Origin: an uncultured Eubacteriales bacterium
GTDB lineage: Bacteria; Bacillota; Clostridia; Oscillospirales; Oscillospiraceae
DNA: 34,330 nucleotides
Direction: 5' to 3'
Assembly (NCBI GenBank): GCA_902492005.1
Contig: CABUJV010000023.1
Span: 1 to 34,330 of the forward strand
Below, piece after piece: positions 7,221-15,996 of the stretch. Under the pieces are notes generated by a model. The model was not told where the DNA came from. It ran no database searches and saw only the letters and a program-made list of their open reading frames with translations. The position numbers and the translations under genes were made by a program. Positions within the stretch are counted from its first letter, which is position 1. The number at the start of each line of letters is the position of its first letter.

Positions 7221-7799
7221 ATGTCCAAAAAGGTATTACTGCTGTGCGGAGATTTTACCGAGGATTATGAGACCATGGTGCCCTTCCAGGCCTTGAGCAT
7301 GCTCGGCTACCAGGTGGACGCCGTCTGCCCGGGCAAGAAGGCCGGCGACACCGTGGCCACCGCCGTCCACGATTTCCTGGGCGAGCAGACCTACACCGAG
7401 CTGCGGGGCCACAATTTTGCCCTCACCGCCGATTTCGACGGCGTAAAGACCGAGGATTACGCCGGCCTCTTCATCACTGGCGGCCGGGCCCCCGAGTACA
7501 TCCGCCTCAACGCACGGGTCCTCGAGATCGTTCAGGCGTTCTTTGCCGCAGGCAAGCCGGTGGCCGCCATCTGCCACGGCCCCCAGGTGCTCACCGCCGC
7601 CGGGGTACTGAAGGGTTACAAGGCCACCTGCTACCCCGCCGTGGGCCCCGACATCACCGTGGCCGGCGGCGAGTATGTGGAGGTGCCGGCGGACCAGGCC
7701 GTGGTGGACCGCAATCTGGTCACCTCCCCCGCCTGGCCGGGCAACACCGCCATCTGCCGGGAGTTCGCCAAGCTGATGGGCGCCAAGTTCGAGGTCTGA
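7221..7799 (+). CDS. DJ-1/PfpI family protein (type 1 glutamine amidotransferase-like)
   Basis: This 192-residue protein belongs to the DJ-1/PfpI superfamily, whose bacterial members act as proteases, chaperones or glyoxalase/deglycase-type stress enzymes. The nucleophile elbow AICHGP contains C118 followed by H119, as in PfpI/YhbO proteins. The N-terminal acidic residues in GDFTEDYE (E14, E17) are where the conserved glutamate that lowers the cysteine pKa is found. The TGGRAPEYIR segment (87-96) is also typical. The ATG at 7221 has AGGAGGG at 7208-7214. The gene stands alone between its own promoter and a strong terminator, so it is a single-gene unit. The real substrate cannot be told from sequence. 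Confidence 0.9.
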   Translation: MSKKVLLLCGDFTEDYETMVPFQALSMLGYQVDAVCPGKKAGDTVATAVHDFLGEQTYTELRGHNFALTADFDGVKTEDYAGLFITGGRAPEYIRLNARVLEIVQAFFAAGKPVAAICHGPQVLTAAGVLKGYKATCYPAVGPDITVAGGEYVEVPADQAVVDRNLVTSPAWPGNTAICREFAKLMGAKFEV

Positions 7800-7813
7800 T
7801 TCCAGCCGTACCG

Positions 7814-7858
7814 GGCGGGGCGGGCGCAAAAGCGTCCGCCCCGCCCTTGTGTTTTTTC
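7814..7858 (+). terminator. Rho-independent terminator of the DJ-1/PfpI gene
   Basis: A 15-bp GC-rich stem (7814-7828 with 7833-7847, one G-T pair) with loop AAAA is followed by TTGTGTTTTTT. It lies 14 bases after the stop, and the T-run also supplies the -35 region of the miaB promoter. Confidence 0.9.
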
Positions 7859-7875
7859 GGCAGAAATGATACAAT
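7848..7875 (+). promoter_or_regulatory. Extended -10 promoter of miaB
   Basis: TACAAT (7870-7875) is preceded by TGA, giving an extended -10 (TGATACAAT). A poor -35 (TTGTGT, 7848-7853, 16-bp spacer) falls inside the T-run of the preceding terminator. Transcription would begin near 7882. Confidence 0.5.
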
Positions 7876-7910
7876 ATTTTGAAACACTCTTTCCCAATGG
7901 AGGCGCCGCT

Positions 7911-9326
7911 TTGAAGCAAGCTACAACACGGATTTCCCCCGAGGACATCGCCCGGCAGAAGGACTTCTGCGCCCAGGTGGCGGCCATGAACGCCCCCCTG
8001 CCCACGCCCCCCCTGGCCTTCGTGGACACCTACGGCTGTCAGCAGAACGAGGCCGACTCCGAGCGCATCCGGGGCTACCTGGCCGAGATGGGCTACGGCT
8101 TTACCGACGACGAGGGCTCCGCCGCCGTGGTGGTCATCAACACCTGCGCCGTGCGGGAGCACGCCGAGCAGCGGGTGCTGGGCAACGTGGGGGCCCTGAC
8201 ACACACCAAGCGCCGCAATCCCAACCAGATCATCTGCCTGTGCGGCTGCATGATGCAGGAGCCCCACAACGTGGAGAAGGTGCGCCAGTCCTTCCGCCAC
8301 GTGGACCTGGTGTTCGGACCCCACGCCCTGTGGCGGTTCCCGGAGCTTTTGTGGCGCATCCAGACGAGACGGGGCCGCATCTTCGACACCCCGGACGAGG
8401 CGGGCTCCATCGCCGAGGGGATGCCCGTCCGGCGGCAGGGCAGCATCAAGGCCTGGGTCTCTATCATGTACGGGTGCAACAACTTTTGCTCCTACTGCAT
8501 CGTGCCCTACGTCCGGGGCAGGGAGCGCTCCCGGGACCCGGAGGACATCCTCTCCGAGGTGCGGCTTTTGGCGGCGGCGGGGTATCGGGACATCACCCTG
8601 CTGGGGCAGAACGTCAACTCCTACGGCCGGGACCTGGACGCCGGCGTGGACTTCGCCTGGCTCCTGGAGCAGGTCAACGCCGTCCCCGGCGACTTTTTGA
8701 TCCGCTTTATGACCAGCCACCCCAAGGACGCCTCGGAGCGGCTGTTCGACGCCATGGCCCGGTGCGAAAAGGTGGCCCCCCACCTCCACCTTCCCTTCCA
8801 GGCGGGCAACGACCGGGTGCTGGCCGCCATGAACCGGGGCTACACCCGGGAGCACTACCTAGGGCTCATCCGGTCCCTGCGCGGGCGCATTCCCGACATC
8901 GTCCTCACCTCCGACATCATCGTGGGCTTCCCCGGCGAGACCACCGCGGAGTTCGAGGACACGCTGACCGTGCTGCGGGAGGTGGAGTTCGACGCCCTGT
9001 TCACCTTTCTTTACTCCCCCCGGGAGGGCACTCCCGCCGCCAAGCTGCCCGACCCCCTGAGCAAGGAGGCGAAGGCCGCCAACTTCCAGCGGCTGGTGGA
9101 CCTCCAGAACGAGATCTCGGCCAAAAAGCAGCAGGGCTATATTGGAAAGATCCTGCGCTGCCTGGTGGATGAGCCCTCCGACGACCCCCGCCACAACCTG
9201 AACGCCCGCACCGCCGGGGGCCGGCTGGTCCACTTCACCGGGGACCCCGCCCTTCTGGGGCAGTTCGTGGACCTGAAGATCACCGGCGCCTCCACCTGGA
9301 CCCTCTTCGGGGAGCTGCCGGAGTAA
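7911..9326 (+). CDS. miaB: tRNA-2-methylthio-N6-dimethylallyladenosine synthase
   Basis: MiaB is a radical-SAM methylthiotransferase that adds the 2-methylthio group to i6A37 in tRNAs reading UNN codons. It acts after MiaA, whose gene lies downstream in the same run. The N-terminal UPF0004 domain supplies cluster cysteines C43 (TYGCQQNEAD), C79 (NTCAVRE) and C113 (CGCMMQ). The radical-SAM cysteines are C189, C193 and C196 (YGCNNFCSYC), followed by VPYVRGRERSR. A C-terminal TRAM-like region ends the protein. I chose the TTG at 7911 (471 residues) because GGAGG (7899-7903) lies 7 bases upstream. The ATG at 7866 sits within the promoter -10 and has no binding site. mutS starts 36 bases downstream. 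Confidence 0.93.
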   Translation: MKQATTRISPEDIARQKDFCAQVAAMNAPLPTPPLAFVDTYGCQQNEADSERIRGYLAEMGYGFTDDEGSAAVVVINTCAVREHAEQRVLGNVGALTHTKRRNPNQIICLCGCMMQEPHNVEKVRQSFRHVDLVFGPHALWRFPELLWRIQTRRGRIFDTPDEAGSIAEGMPVRRQGSIKAWVSIMYGCNNFCSYCIVPYVRGRERSRDPEDILSEVRLLAAAGYRDITLLGQNVNSYGRDLDAGVDFAWLLEQVNAVPGDFLIRFMTSHPKDASERLFDAMARCEKVAPHLHLPFQAGNDRVLAAMNRGYTREHYLGLIRSLRGRIPDIVLTSDIIVGFPGETTAEFEDTLTVLREVEFDALFTFLYSPREGTPAAKLPDPLSKEAKAANFQRLVDLQNEISAKKQQGYIGKILRCLVDEPSDDPRHNLNARTAGGRLVHFTGDPALLGQFVDLKITGASTWTLFGELPE

Positions 9327-9362
9327 CTTCGCCCCATAGACAGAGAAAAGGAGCCGACCGCT

Positions 9363-11960
9363 ATGCCCGCTGACACCACCCCCATGATGAGGCAATACCT
9401 GCAAATGAAGGCGGAGCACCCAGACTGCATCCTGATGTTCCGCCTGGGGGATTTTTACGAGATGTTCCTGGAGGACGCCAAGCTGGCCTCCCGGGAGCTG
9501 GACCTGACCCTGACCACCCGGGACCGGAACAAGCCGGAGGGGGAGCGCACCCCCATGTGTGGGGTGCCCTACCACTCGGTGGAGTCCTACATCGCCCGGC
9601 TCATCGCCAAGGGCTATAAAGTGGCCATCTGCGAGCAGATGGAGGACCCGGCCCTGGCCAGGGGCCTGGTGGACCGGGACATCATCCGCATCGTCACCCC
9701 CGGCACGGTCATCGAGTCCTCCATGCTGGAGGAGGGGCGCAACAACTTCCTGTGCTCCATCTGCCTTCAGGAGCCGGCCGTGGGGGTGTGCTTCTGCGAC
9801 ATCTCCACCGGCGAGGTGTCGGCCACCGCCTTTGCCGGCAGGGACGCCATGGAGCATCTGTTCAACGAGCTGGGCCGCTATTCCCCCAGGGAGGCCGTCC
9901 TCTCCCCCGCCGCGGCGGAGAATCCGGAGCTGCGGGCCTTCCTGCGGGACCGGCTGGACTGCCGGTGCGAGCCGGGGACGGAGGACCGCTTCGAACGCTC
10001 CGCCGCCTGGGCGCTTTGCCGGAAGCAGTTCCGGACCGGGCTGGAGGACCTGCCGGAGCAGGGCGAGGCCGCCGTCCGGGCGGCCGGGGCCCTGCTGGAC
10101 TATCTCTACGCCACCCAGAAGACCGACCTGAGCCACCTGACCGCCTTTCAGTATTACACCTCCGGCCAGTACATGGAGCTGGACCTGACCGCCCGGCGCA
10201 ACCTGGAGCTCACCGAGACCATGCGCGCCAAGGAGAAGAAGGGCTCGCTGCTGTGGGTGCTGGACAAGACCAAGACCGCCATGGGCGGGCGGCTGATCCG
10301 CTCCTGGATGGAGCGGCCCCTCCTGTCCCCGGTACCGATCAACAAGCGTCTGGACGCGGTGGCCGACCTGGCCGGGAACGCCATCGCCCGGGACGAGATC
10401 GCCGCCTGCCTGCGGGAGGTCACCGACCTGGAGCGGCTCATCTCCCGGGTGGTGTACGGCACCGCCGGCGCCCGGGACCTGGTGGCCCTGGCGGGCGGCC
10501 TGGGCCGGCTGCCCCGGCTGCGGGAGCTGCTCTCGCCCTTCCAGTCCTCCCTGCTGTGCGTGCTGCGCCAAGCCATCGACGACTTGACCGACCTCAGACA
10601 GCTCATCGGCCGGGCCCTGGTGGAGGAGCCCCCCTTCTCCGTCCGGGAGGGCGGCTTCATCAAGGCGGGGTACGACCAGGACGTGGACTACCTGCGGGAC
10701 GTGATGACCAACGGAAAGTCCATGGTGGCGGCCATCGAGGCCAGCGAGCGGGAAAAGACCGGCATCAAGAGCCTGAAGGTGGGCTACAACAAGGTCTTTG
10801 GCTACTACATCGAGGTCTCCCGGGCCAATTACGACCTGGTGCCCGACACTTATATCCGCAAGCAGACCCTGGTGAACTGCGAGCGGTTCATCACCCAGGA
10901 GCTCAAGGACATGGAGCACACCATCCTGTCCGCCCAGGACAAGATCGTGGCCCTGGAATACGAGCTGTTCTGCGCCCTGCGGGAGCAGACTGCGGCCCGG
11001 GTGGGGGAGATCCAGGCCACCGCCGCCGCTGTGGCCCAGGTGGATGTGCTCACCTCCTTCGCCGCCGTGGCCGCGGCGGGGGGCTACTGCATGCCCACGG
11101 TGGACCTCAGCGACAAGCTGGACATCGTGGAGGGCCGCCATCCGGTGGTGGAAAAGGTGCTCAAGAACGCCCTGTTCGTCCCCAACGACGTACATATGGA
11201 CAATGGGGAGAACCTGGTGGCCGTCATCACCGGGCCCAACATGGCGGGCAAGTCCACCTACATGCGGCAGACCGCCCTCATTGTCCTCATGGCCCAGATG
11301 GGCTCCTTCGTGCCGGCCAAAAGCGCCCACATCGGTATCGTGGACCGGGTGTTCACCCGGGTGGGGGCCTCCGACGACCTGGCGGCGGGGCAGTCCACCT
11401 TTATGGTGGAGATGACCGAGGTGGCCGAGCTTTTGAAGAACGCCACGGTCAAGAGCCTGCTGATTTTGGACGAGATCGGCCGGGGCACCAGCACCTACGA
11501 CGGCATGTCCATCGCCCGGGCGGTGGTGGAGTACTGCGCCGACAAGCGCCGCCTGGGCTGCAAGACCCTGTTCGCCACCCACTACCACGAGCTCACCTGC
11601 CTGGAGGGCCAGGTCCCCGGGGTGAAGAACTATAACATCGCCGCCAAGAAACGCAAGGACGACATCATCTTCCTGCGGAAGATCGTCCGGGGTCCCGCCG
11701 ACCAGAGCTACGGCATCGAGGTGGCGGGCCTGGCGGGGGTGCCCGGGCGGGTCATCGAGCGGGCCAGGGACATTCTGGCCGAGCTGGAGGCCCAGGGGGC
11801 CCCGGCGCCAGCGGCCGCCGCGGCCCGGGACGACGGCCAGATCTCCCTGACGGACCTGGGGGCCGGCGAGGTGGCCGAGCGGCTGCGCCGGGTGGACGTG
11901 AACACCCTGACCCCCATCGAGGCGATGAATTTGCTGTACGAGCTGAAACAGAAGCTGTAA
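9363..11960 (+). CDS. mutS: DNA mismatch repair protein MutS
   Basis: MutS recognises base mismatches and small loops and recruits MutL. The 865 residues are normal full length. The mismatch-wedging F-Y-E motif is at residues 31-33 (GDFYEMF). The Walker A motif GPNMAGKST lies near 624-632, and the signature DEIGRGTSTYDG near 703-714, followed by the ATHYHEL switch. The C-terminal tail has an alanine-rich linker and ends in a helix typical of the dimer/tetramer region. The ATG at 9363 is preceded by AAAAGGAG (about 9346-9353). It is the second gene of the long plus-strand run and is separated from mutL by one membrane-protein gene. Confidence 0.98.
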   Translation: MPADTTPMMRQYLQMKAEHPDCILMFRLGDFYEMFLEDAKLASRELDLTLTTRDRNKPEGERTPMCGVPYHSVESYIARLIAKGYKVAICEQMEDPALARGLVDRDIIRIVTPGTVIESSMLEEGRNNFLCSICLQEPAVGVCFCDISTGEVSATAFAGRDAMEHLFNELGRYSPREAVLSPAAAENPELRAFLRDRLDCRCEPGTEDRFERSAAWALCRKQFRTGLEDLPEQGEAAVRAAGALLDYLYATQKTDLSHLTAFQYYTSGQYMELDLTARRNLELTETMRAKEKKGSLLWVLDKTKTAMGGRLIRSWMERPLLSPVPINKRLDAVADLAGNAIARDEIAACLREVTDLERLISRVVYGTAGARDLVALAGGLGRLPRLRELLSPFQSSLLCVLRQAIDDLTDLRQLIGRALVEEPPFSVREGGFIKAGYDQDVDYLRDVMTNGKSMVAAIEASEREKTGIKSLKVGYNKVFGYYIEVSRANYDLVPDTYIRKQTLVNCERFITQELKDMEHTILSAQDKIVALEYELFCALREQTAARVGEIQATAAAVAQVDVLTSFAAVAAAGGYCMPTVDLSDKLDIVEGRHPVVEKVLKNALFVPNDVHMDNGENLVAVITGPNMAGKSTYMRQTALIVLMAQMGSFVPAKSAHIGIVDRVFTRVGASDDLAAGQSTFMVEMTEVAELLKNATVKSLLILDEIGRGTSTYDGMSIARAVVEYCADKRRLGCKTLFATHYHELTCLEGQVPGVKNYNIAAKKRKDDIIFLRKIVRGPADQSYGIEVAGLAGVPGRVIERARDILAELEAQGAPAPAAAAARDDGQISLTDLGAGEVAERLRRVDVNTLTPIEAMNLLYELKQKL

Positions 11961-11991
11961 CCAAACCACCCTGCCCAAAGGAGGAATTTCC

Positions 11992-12708
11992 ATGACCAGC
12001 CGGCACCGGCACTGGCGGCCCCAGCTCACCCAATCGGAATTTTACCGGGGCTGGGTGTTTTTCGCCCTGTATATCCTGGTGTTCCCCCGGCTGATGGGCG
12101 CGCTGCAAAAGGCGCTGGGAGAGCGCTGGCAGCTCCTCCCCGCCGAATACAGCCTGATTTACTACCTGCTGGCGGTGACCCTGGTGGTGCTGGTGTTCTG
12201 GAGCTTTCTATATAACGGGGTCCATATCCTGCTGGACTGGCTGCCGGAGAACCTCTTCGCCTTTGCCACCGGCCTGGCGGGGGCGGGGGTGCTCCACTTC
12301 CTGGCCGCTCAGATCCCCCTCCCCGTGACCGACCCCTTTTATGAACTCTACGCCGAGCAGTTCGCCTACTTCCCCGGCGCCACCGTCCTGATCCTGGCGG
12401 TTCTCACCCCCATCGTGGAGGAGGTGCTGTTCCGGGGTCTGATGTTCGGCTCCCTGCGCAAGTACAGCCGGAGCCTGGGCTATGTGGTGAGCATCCTGGT
12501 CTACGCCTTCTACGTGGCCCAGCAGTACGCCTTTACCCCGGGAAACGTGGATTTGCGCTACCTGCTGCTGATGGTCCGCTACCTGCCCACGGCGGCGGCC
12601 CTGACCTGGAGCTACGACAACGGCGGCTCGGTGTGGACACCCATCTTTTTGCGCATGGCGCTCAATGGATTCCAGCTCTTTGCGGCTGTGAACGGATTTG
12701 CGAGGTGA
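11992..12708 (+). CDS. CPBP-family membrane protein without catalytic histidines
   Basis: This 238-residue protein has several hydrophobic segments (about 19-38, 55-75, 88-105, 130-145, 160-175 and later) and a CPBP (CaaX protease / bacteriocin-processing) signature. Motif 1, EEVLFR, is at residues 143-148. The family's motifs 2 and 3 normally supply metal-binding histidines (FxxxH and HxxxN). Here the matching segments read AFYVAQQYA and WTPIFLRMALN, and there is no histidine anywhere after residue 148. It may therefore be a non-peptidase homologue, perhaps a binding or scaffold protein. AAAGGAGG lies upstream of the ATG at 11992. The mutL start follows its stop by 3 bases, so the two are probably translationally linked. 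A membrane protein between mutS and mutL has no obvious repair function. Confidence 0.8.
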   Translation: MTSRHRHWRPQLTQSEFYRGWVFFALYILVFPRLMGALQKALGERWQLLPAEYSLIYYLLAVTLVVLVFWSFLYNGVHILLDWLPENLFAFATGLAGAGVLHFLAAQIPLPVTDPFYELYAEQFAYFPGATVLILAVLTPIVEEVLFRGLMFGSLRKYSRSLGYVVSILVYAFYVAQQYAFTPGNVDLRYLLLMVRYLPTAAALTWSYDNGGSVWTPIFLRMALNGFQLFAAVNGFAR

Positions 12709-12711
12709 ACG

Positions 12712-14604
12712 ATGCCCCATATTCAAGTGCTCGACTCCCATGTGGCCGACCTGATCGCCGCCGGCGAGGTGGTGGAGCGGCCGGCCTCGGTGGTCAAGGA
12801 GCTGATGGAAAACGCCATGGACGCCGGCTGCACCGCCCTCACCGTGGAAATCGCTCACGGCGGCATGAGCTACATCCGGGTCACGGACGACGGCTGCGGC
12901 ATCCCCGCCGGGGAGCTGGAAACCGCCTTCCTGCGCCACGCCACCAGCAAGATCCGCAGTGAATACGACCTGGAAGCCATCGGCACCCTGGGGTTCCGGG
13001 GCGAGGCCCTGGCGGCCATTGCCGCCGTATCCCGGGTGGAGGTGGTCACCCGCACCGCCGAATGCGACTTCGGCGCCGCCCTCACCCTGGAGGGAGGCGC
13101 GGTGCGGAACCGGGAGGAGGCCGGCGGCCCAGTGGGCACCACCATGATCGTCCGGGACCTGTTTTTCAACACGCCCGCCCGGCTGAAATACATGAAAAAA
13201 GACGCCGCCGAAGGGGCGGCGGTGTTTGCCGCCGTCCAGCGGGAGGCCCTGGCCCGGCCCGAGGTGGCGGTGAAGTTCATCCGCGACGGGCGGCAGGAAC
13301 TGCTCACCCCCGGCGACGGGGCGCTGCGCTCGGCGGTCTACGCCGTGCTGGGCCGGGACCTGGCCCTGGGTCTCCTGCCCGTTCGGGGCAGCGGCGAGGA
13401 GGGCGTGCGCGTGGAGGGGTTCGTCTCCCTGCCCGCCTGCTGCCGGGCCTCCCGCAACTACCAGTTTTTCTTCGTCAACGGCCGCTTTGTCAAGTCCCGC
13501 ATCATGATGGCGGCCCTGGAGCAGGCCTATGCCAACCAGAAGATGGTGGGCAAATTCCCCGGCTGCGTCCTCCACGTCACCACCCGGCCCAGCGCCGTGG
13601 ATGTGAACGTCCATCCGGCCAAGACCGAGGTGAAGTTCGTCTCGGACAAGCGGGTGTTCGACGGGGTGTACCACACCGTGCTGGGGGGGCTGGCTGCCAG
13701 CACCCAGCATCCGGCGGCGGTGCTGCCCTCGGTCAAAGCCCCCGCGGCGGAGCCCCACGACACCGTCTCCCCCAACCAGACCCGTCTGGAGCCGGTCCCG
13801 CCCCCTCCGGCCCCCGTCCAGCCGGCGGTGCGGCCCGGCTCCCGCATCCCCGTCCACACCAATTACCTGCGCTCGGCCCTGCTGGACCGCTCCGGCAGCC
13901 TGCCCCTGAGCGATTGTGCAATGCCCCGGGCTGCCGCCGCTCCGGCTTCCGCCCGTCGGGCGGAGCCGGTCCCGACCCCGCCGGTCTCTCCGCCGCCGGA
14001 GCCCGAATCGGTACCCGAGCCGGAGGCCGCCCCTGAGGCCGAGCCCTGGACGGTCCGGGGGGAGCTGTTCCACACCTACATTCTGGTGGAGCAGGGGGAG
14101 CGGGCCTATTTCATTGACAAGCACGCCGCCCACGAGCGGATGAACTTCGACCGGCTCAAGGCCGGCGGGTATACCCCCATGGTTCAGCGGCTGCTGGCCC
14201 CGGTGGTGTTTACTCCGGCCCCGGAGGAGGGGGCGGCGCTGCTCCAGAACCAGGAGCTGCTCGGCCGCTTCGGCTTTGAGGCGGAGGACTTTGGCGGCGG
14301 AGCCGTCATCGTCTGGCAGGCACCCGACTACGTGGACGCCGGGGACGTGGAGGCCACTCTGATTGAGCTGGCCGCCGGGCTGCTGAAGGAAGACCGGGCC
14401 GACCCGGAGGGTGCCCGGGACCATCTGATGGCCACCATGGCCTGCAAGGCCGCCATCAAGGGGGGGCAGAAAAACGGCCCCGCCGAGCTCCAGCGGGTGG
14501 CCCAGGCCGTCATGAGCGGGCAGGTGAAATACTGCCCGCACGGGCGGCCGGTGGCCATCGAATGGACCCGGGGGCAGTTGGAGAAGCTATTCCGGCGAGC
14601 ATAG
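12712..14604 (+). CDS. mutL: DNA mismatch repair protein MutL
   Basis: MutL couples mismatch recognition by MutS to strand incision. The N-terminal GHKL ATPase has the ENAMDAG motif (Mg-binding, about 30-36), DDGCGI and GFRGEAL. A proline- and alanine-rich linker spans roughly 345-445. The C-terminal domain carries the endonuclease motifs. The DQHA(X)2E(X)4E-type metal site reads DKHAAHERMNFD (469-480), so the glutamine and last glutamate are replaced by lysine and aspartate. The accessory motifs ACKAAIK and CPHGRP are present. A nicking MutL, as in other bacteria without MutH, is therefore likely. The ATG at 12712 has GAGGTGA overlapping the CPBP stop. At 630 residues the length is normal. 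Confidence 0.97.
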   Translation: MPHIQVLDSHVADLIAAGEVVERPASVVKELMENAMDAGCTALTVEIAHGGMSYIRVTDDGCGIPAGELETAFLRHATSKIRSEYDLEAIGTLGFRGEALAAIAAVSRVEVVTRTAECDFGAALTLEGGAVRNREEAGGPVGTTMIVRDLFFNTPARLKYMKKDAAEGAAVFAAVQREALARPEVAVKFIRDGRQELLTPGDGALRSAVYAVLGRDLALGLLPVRGSGEEGVRVEGFVSLPACCRASRNYQFFFVNGRFVKSRIMMAALEQAYANQKMVGKFPGCVLHVTTRPSAVDVNVHPAKTEVKFVSDKRVFDGVYHTVLGGLAASTQHPAAVLPSVKAPAAEPHDTVSPNQTRLEPVPPPPAPVQPAVRPGSRIPVHTNYLRSALLDRSGSLPLSDCAMPRAAAAPASARRAEPVPTPPVSPPPEPESVPEPEAAPEAEPWTVRGELFHTYILVEQGERAYFIDKHAAHERMNFDRLKAGGYTPMVQRLLAPVVFTPAPEEGAALLQNQELLGRFGFEAEDFGGGAVIVWQAPDYVDAGDVEATLIELAAGLLKEDRADPEGARDHLMATMACKAAIKGGQKNGPAELQRVAQAVMSGQVKYCPHGRPVAIEWTRGQLEKLFRRA

Positions 14605-14757
14605 CCGGCAGCAGACGCAGCGGGGCCCCAAAGCCCCGCCGGAAGGCTTCGCGGAGCCCCTTTTCTTCGGAAAGCAAGGGGTCCCCGGAGGCCAACGCCC
14701 CCATCCCCCCTCGGGGGAGACGGCAATACCCCACTCCAACCGACAGGCGGTGATTCC
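14605..14757. other. Intergenic segment with stem-loops between mutL and miaA
   Basis: This is a 153-base non-coding gap in an otherwise tightly spaced run. It holds a GCGGGGC/GCCCCGC hairpin near 14619-14638 and a second dyad, CCCCT..TTTC-TTCG-GAAA..AGGGG (14657-14681), with a UUCG tetraloop. The second resembles the dyad at 1457-1482. It may be a degenerate interspersed repeat or an mRNA-processing site. No gene or T-run terminator was seen. Confidence 0.4.
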
Positions 14758-15696
14758 ATGCCGAATAAAATAGTCGTGGTCTGCGGCCCCACGGCCTCGG
14801 GCAAAACGGCCCTGGGGGTGGAGCTGGCCCTCCTCGCCGGGGGCGAGGTGGTCTCCGCCGACTCCATGCAGATCTACCGCGGCATGGACATCGGCACCGC
14901 CAAGCCCACGCCGGCGGAGATGCGGGGGGTCCCCCACCACATGCTGGACGTGGCCGACCCGGCGGAGGACTATTCCGTGGCCCGGTATGTGGCCGACGCC
15001 TCCGCCTGTGTGGAGGACATTCTGGCCCGGGGCAGGCTGCCCATTCTGGTGGGGGGCACGGGGCTGTATATCGACCACCTGGTCGCCGGACGGGAGTTTG
15101 CCCCCTTCTCCGGCCGGTGGCGGGAGAAGCTCCAGGCCCGGGCGGCGGCCCAGGGCGTCGCCCCCCTCTATGACGAGCTCCGGCGGGTAGACCCCCGGCG
15201 GGCGGAAAAGCTCCACCCCAACGACGAGCGGCGCATCCTCCGGGCCCTGGAGGTCTGGCACGAGACCGGCGAGACCATCACCGCCCACGATCTCCGCACC
15301 GCCGCCCTGCCCCCCCGGTATGAGGCGGTGCGCATCGGGCTGAGCTTTGCCCGGCGCGCCGACCTGTGGGAGCGCATCGACCGGCGGGTGGACCGGATGG
15401 CGGCGGACGGTCTGGCGGAGGAGGTGCGGGGGCTTCTGGCCTCCGGCGTGCCCCGGAGCTGCACCGCCATGCAGGCCATCGGCTACAAGGAGCTGGCCGC
15501 CGCCCTGGACGCGGGGGCTCCGGTGGACGGGGCCCTGGAGGAGATCAAGCTGCGCTCCCGGCAGTACGCCAAGCGCCAGCTTACCTGGTTCCGCCGGAAC
15601 CCGGCCGTGAAGTGGCTTGTATGGGAAAAAACGCCCGATCTTTCGCAGGCCCGACGGGATGCGACAGCATATTTGGCGGAAAATGGTTTACTATGA
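14758..15696 (+). CDS. miaA: tRNA dimethylallyltransferase
   Basis: MiaA transfers a dimethylallyl group from DMAPP to N6 of A37 in tRNAs that read UNN codons. Its product is the substrate of MiaB, encoded upstream. The 312 residues are full length. The P-loop GPTASGKT is at 10-17. The catalytic and substrate segment DSMQIYRGMDIGTAKPT begins at D35, and VGGTGLYI lies at about 98-105. The ATG at 14758 has a modest site, AGGCGGTGA, upstream. hfq starts 45 bases after the stop, the classic miaA-hfq order found in many bacteria. Confidence 0.97.
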   Translation: MPNKIVVVCGPTASGKTALGVELALLAGGEVVSADSMQIYRGMDIGTAKPTPAEMRGVPHHMLDVADPAEDYSVARYVADASACVEDILARGRLPILVGGTGLYIDHLVAGREFAPFSGRWREKLQARAAAQGVAPLYDELRRVDPRRAEKLHPNDERRILRALEVWHETGETITAHDLRTAALPPRYEAVRIGLSFARRADLWERIDRRVDRMAADGLAEEVRGLLASGVPRSCTAMQAIGYKELAAALDAGAPVDGALEEIKLRSRQYAKRQLTWFRRNPAVKWLVWEKTPDLSQARRDATAYLAENGLL

Positions 15697-15741
15697 GTAC
15701 ACTTTACGGGGCCTGCGCCCCATAGAAAGAGGAGTGTACTT

Positions 15742-15978
15742 ATGATGCAGAGACAGACAAGCCTACAGGATACCTTTTTGACCCGTGCCCGGAGGGCCAA
15801 AAGTCCGGTGACCGTTTTTCTGATGAACGGCTACCAGCTTCGGGGGATCATCACCGGGTTCGATTCCTTTGCCGTGGTCCTGGTGTCGGACGGCAAGCAG
15901 CAATTCATCTACAAGCACGCCATCTCCACCATCGCGCCCCTGCAGCCTGTGCCGCTGGAGGGCTGGGAGGAGAGCTGA
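15742..15978 (+). CDS. hfq: RNA chaperone Hfq
   Basis: Hfq is a hexameric Sm-like RNA chaperone that binds small RNAs and A-rich mRNA tracts. The 78-residue protein has the Sm1 motif (VTVFLMNGYQLRG, 23-35, then FDSFAVVL, 40-47) and the Sm2 motif YKHAIST (57-63), which contains the K-H residues of the proximal RNA-binding face. Q9 of the N-terminal SLQD is also conserved. The N-terminus reads MMQRQTSLQDTFL. The ATG at 15742 follows AAGAGGAG, and a second ATG at 15745 is possible. The C-terminal tail is short, as in Firmicutes. A small hairpin (15708-15721) sits just upstream. Confidence 0.96.
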   Translation: MMQRQTSLQDTFLTRARRAKSPVTVFLMNGYQLRGIITGFDSFAVVLVSDGKQQFIYKHAISTIAPLQPVPLEGWEES

Positions 15979-15996
15979 CGGGAAACGAGGCGCGGC

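Noticed and set aside
7866..7910. ATG at 7866 as the start of miaB.
   Set aside because: It lies within the -10 region and before the expected transcript start. The binding site serves TTG at 7911.
8859..12029. A 1056-codon open frame on the minus strand opposite miaB and mutS.
   Set aside because: It is antisense to well-recognised genes. In GC-rich DNA the antisense frame is often open, and its translation is low-complexity (G, L, H, V rich) with no motif. The same holds for long antisense frames over ileS, mutL, the cyclase, the SLH gene and pnp.
15708..15721. GGGGC-CTGC-GCCCC hairpin before hfq as a terminator.
   Set aside because: Only 5 bp and no T-run; such stems are frequent by chance in GC-rich DNA.
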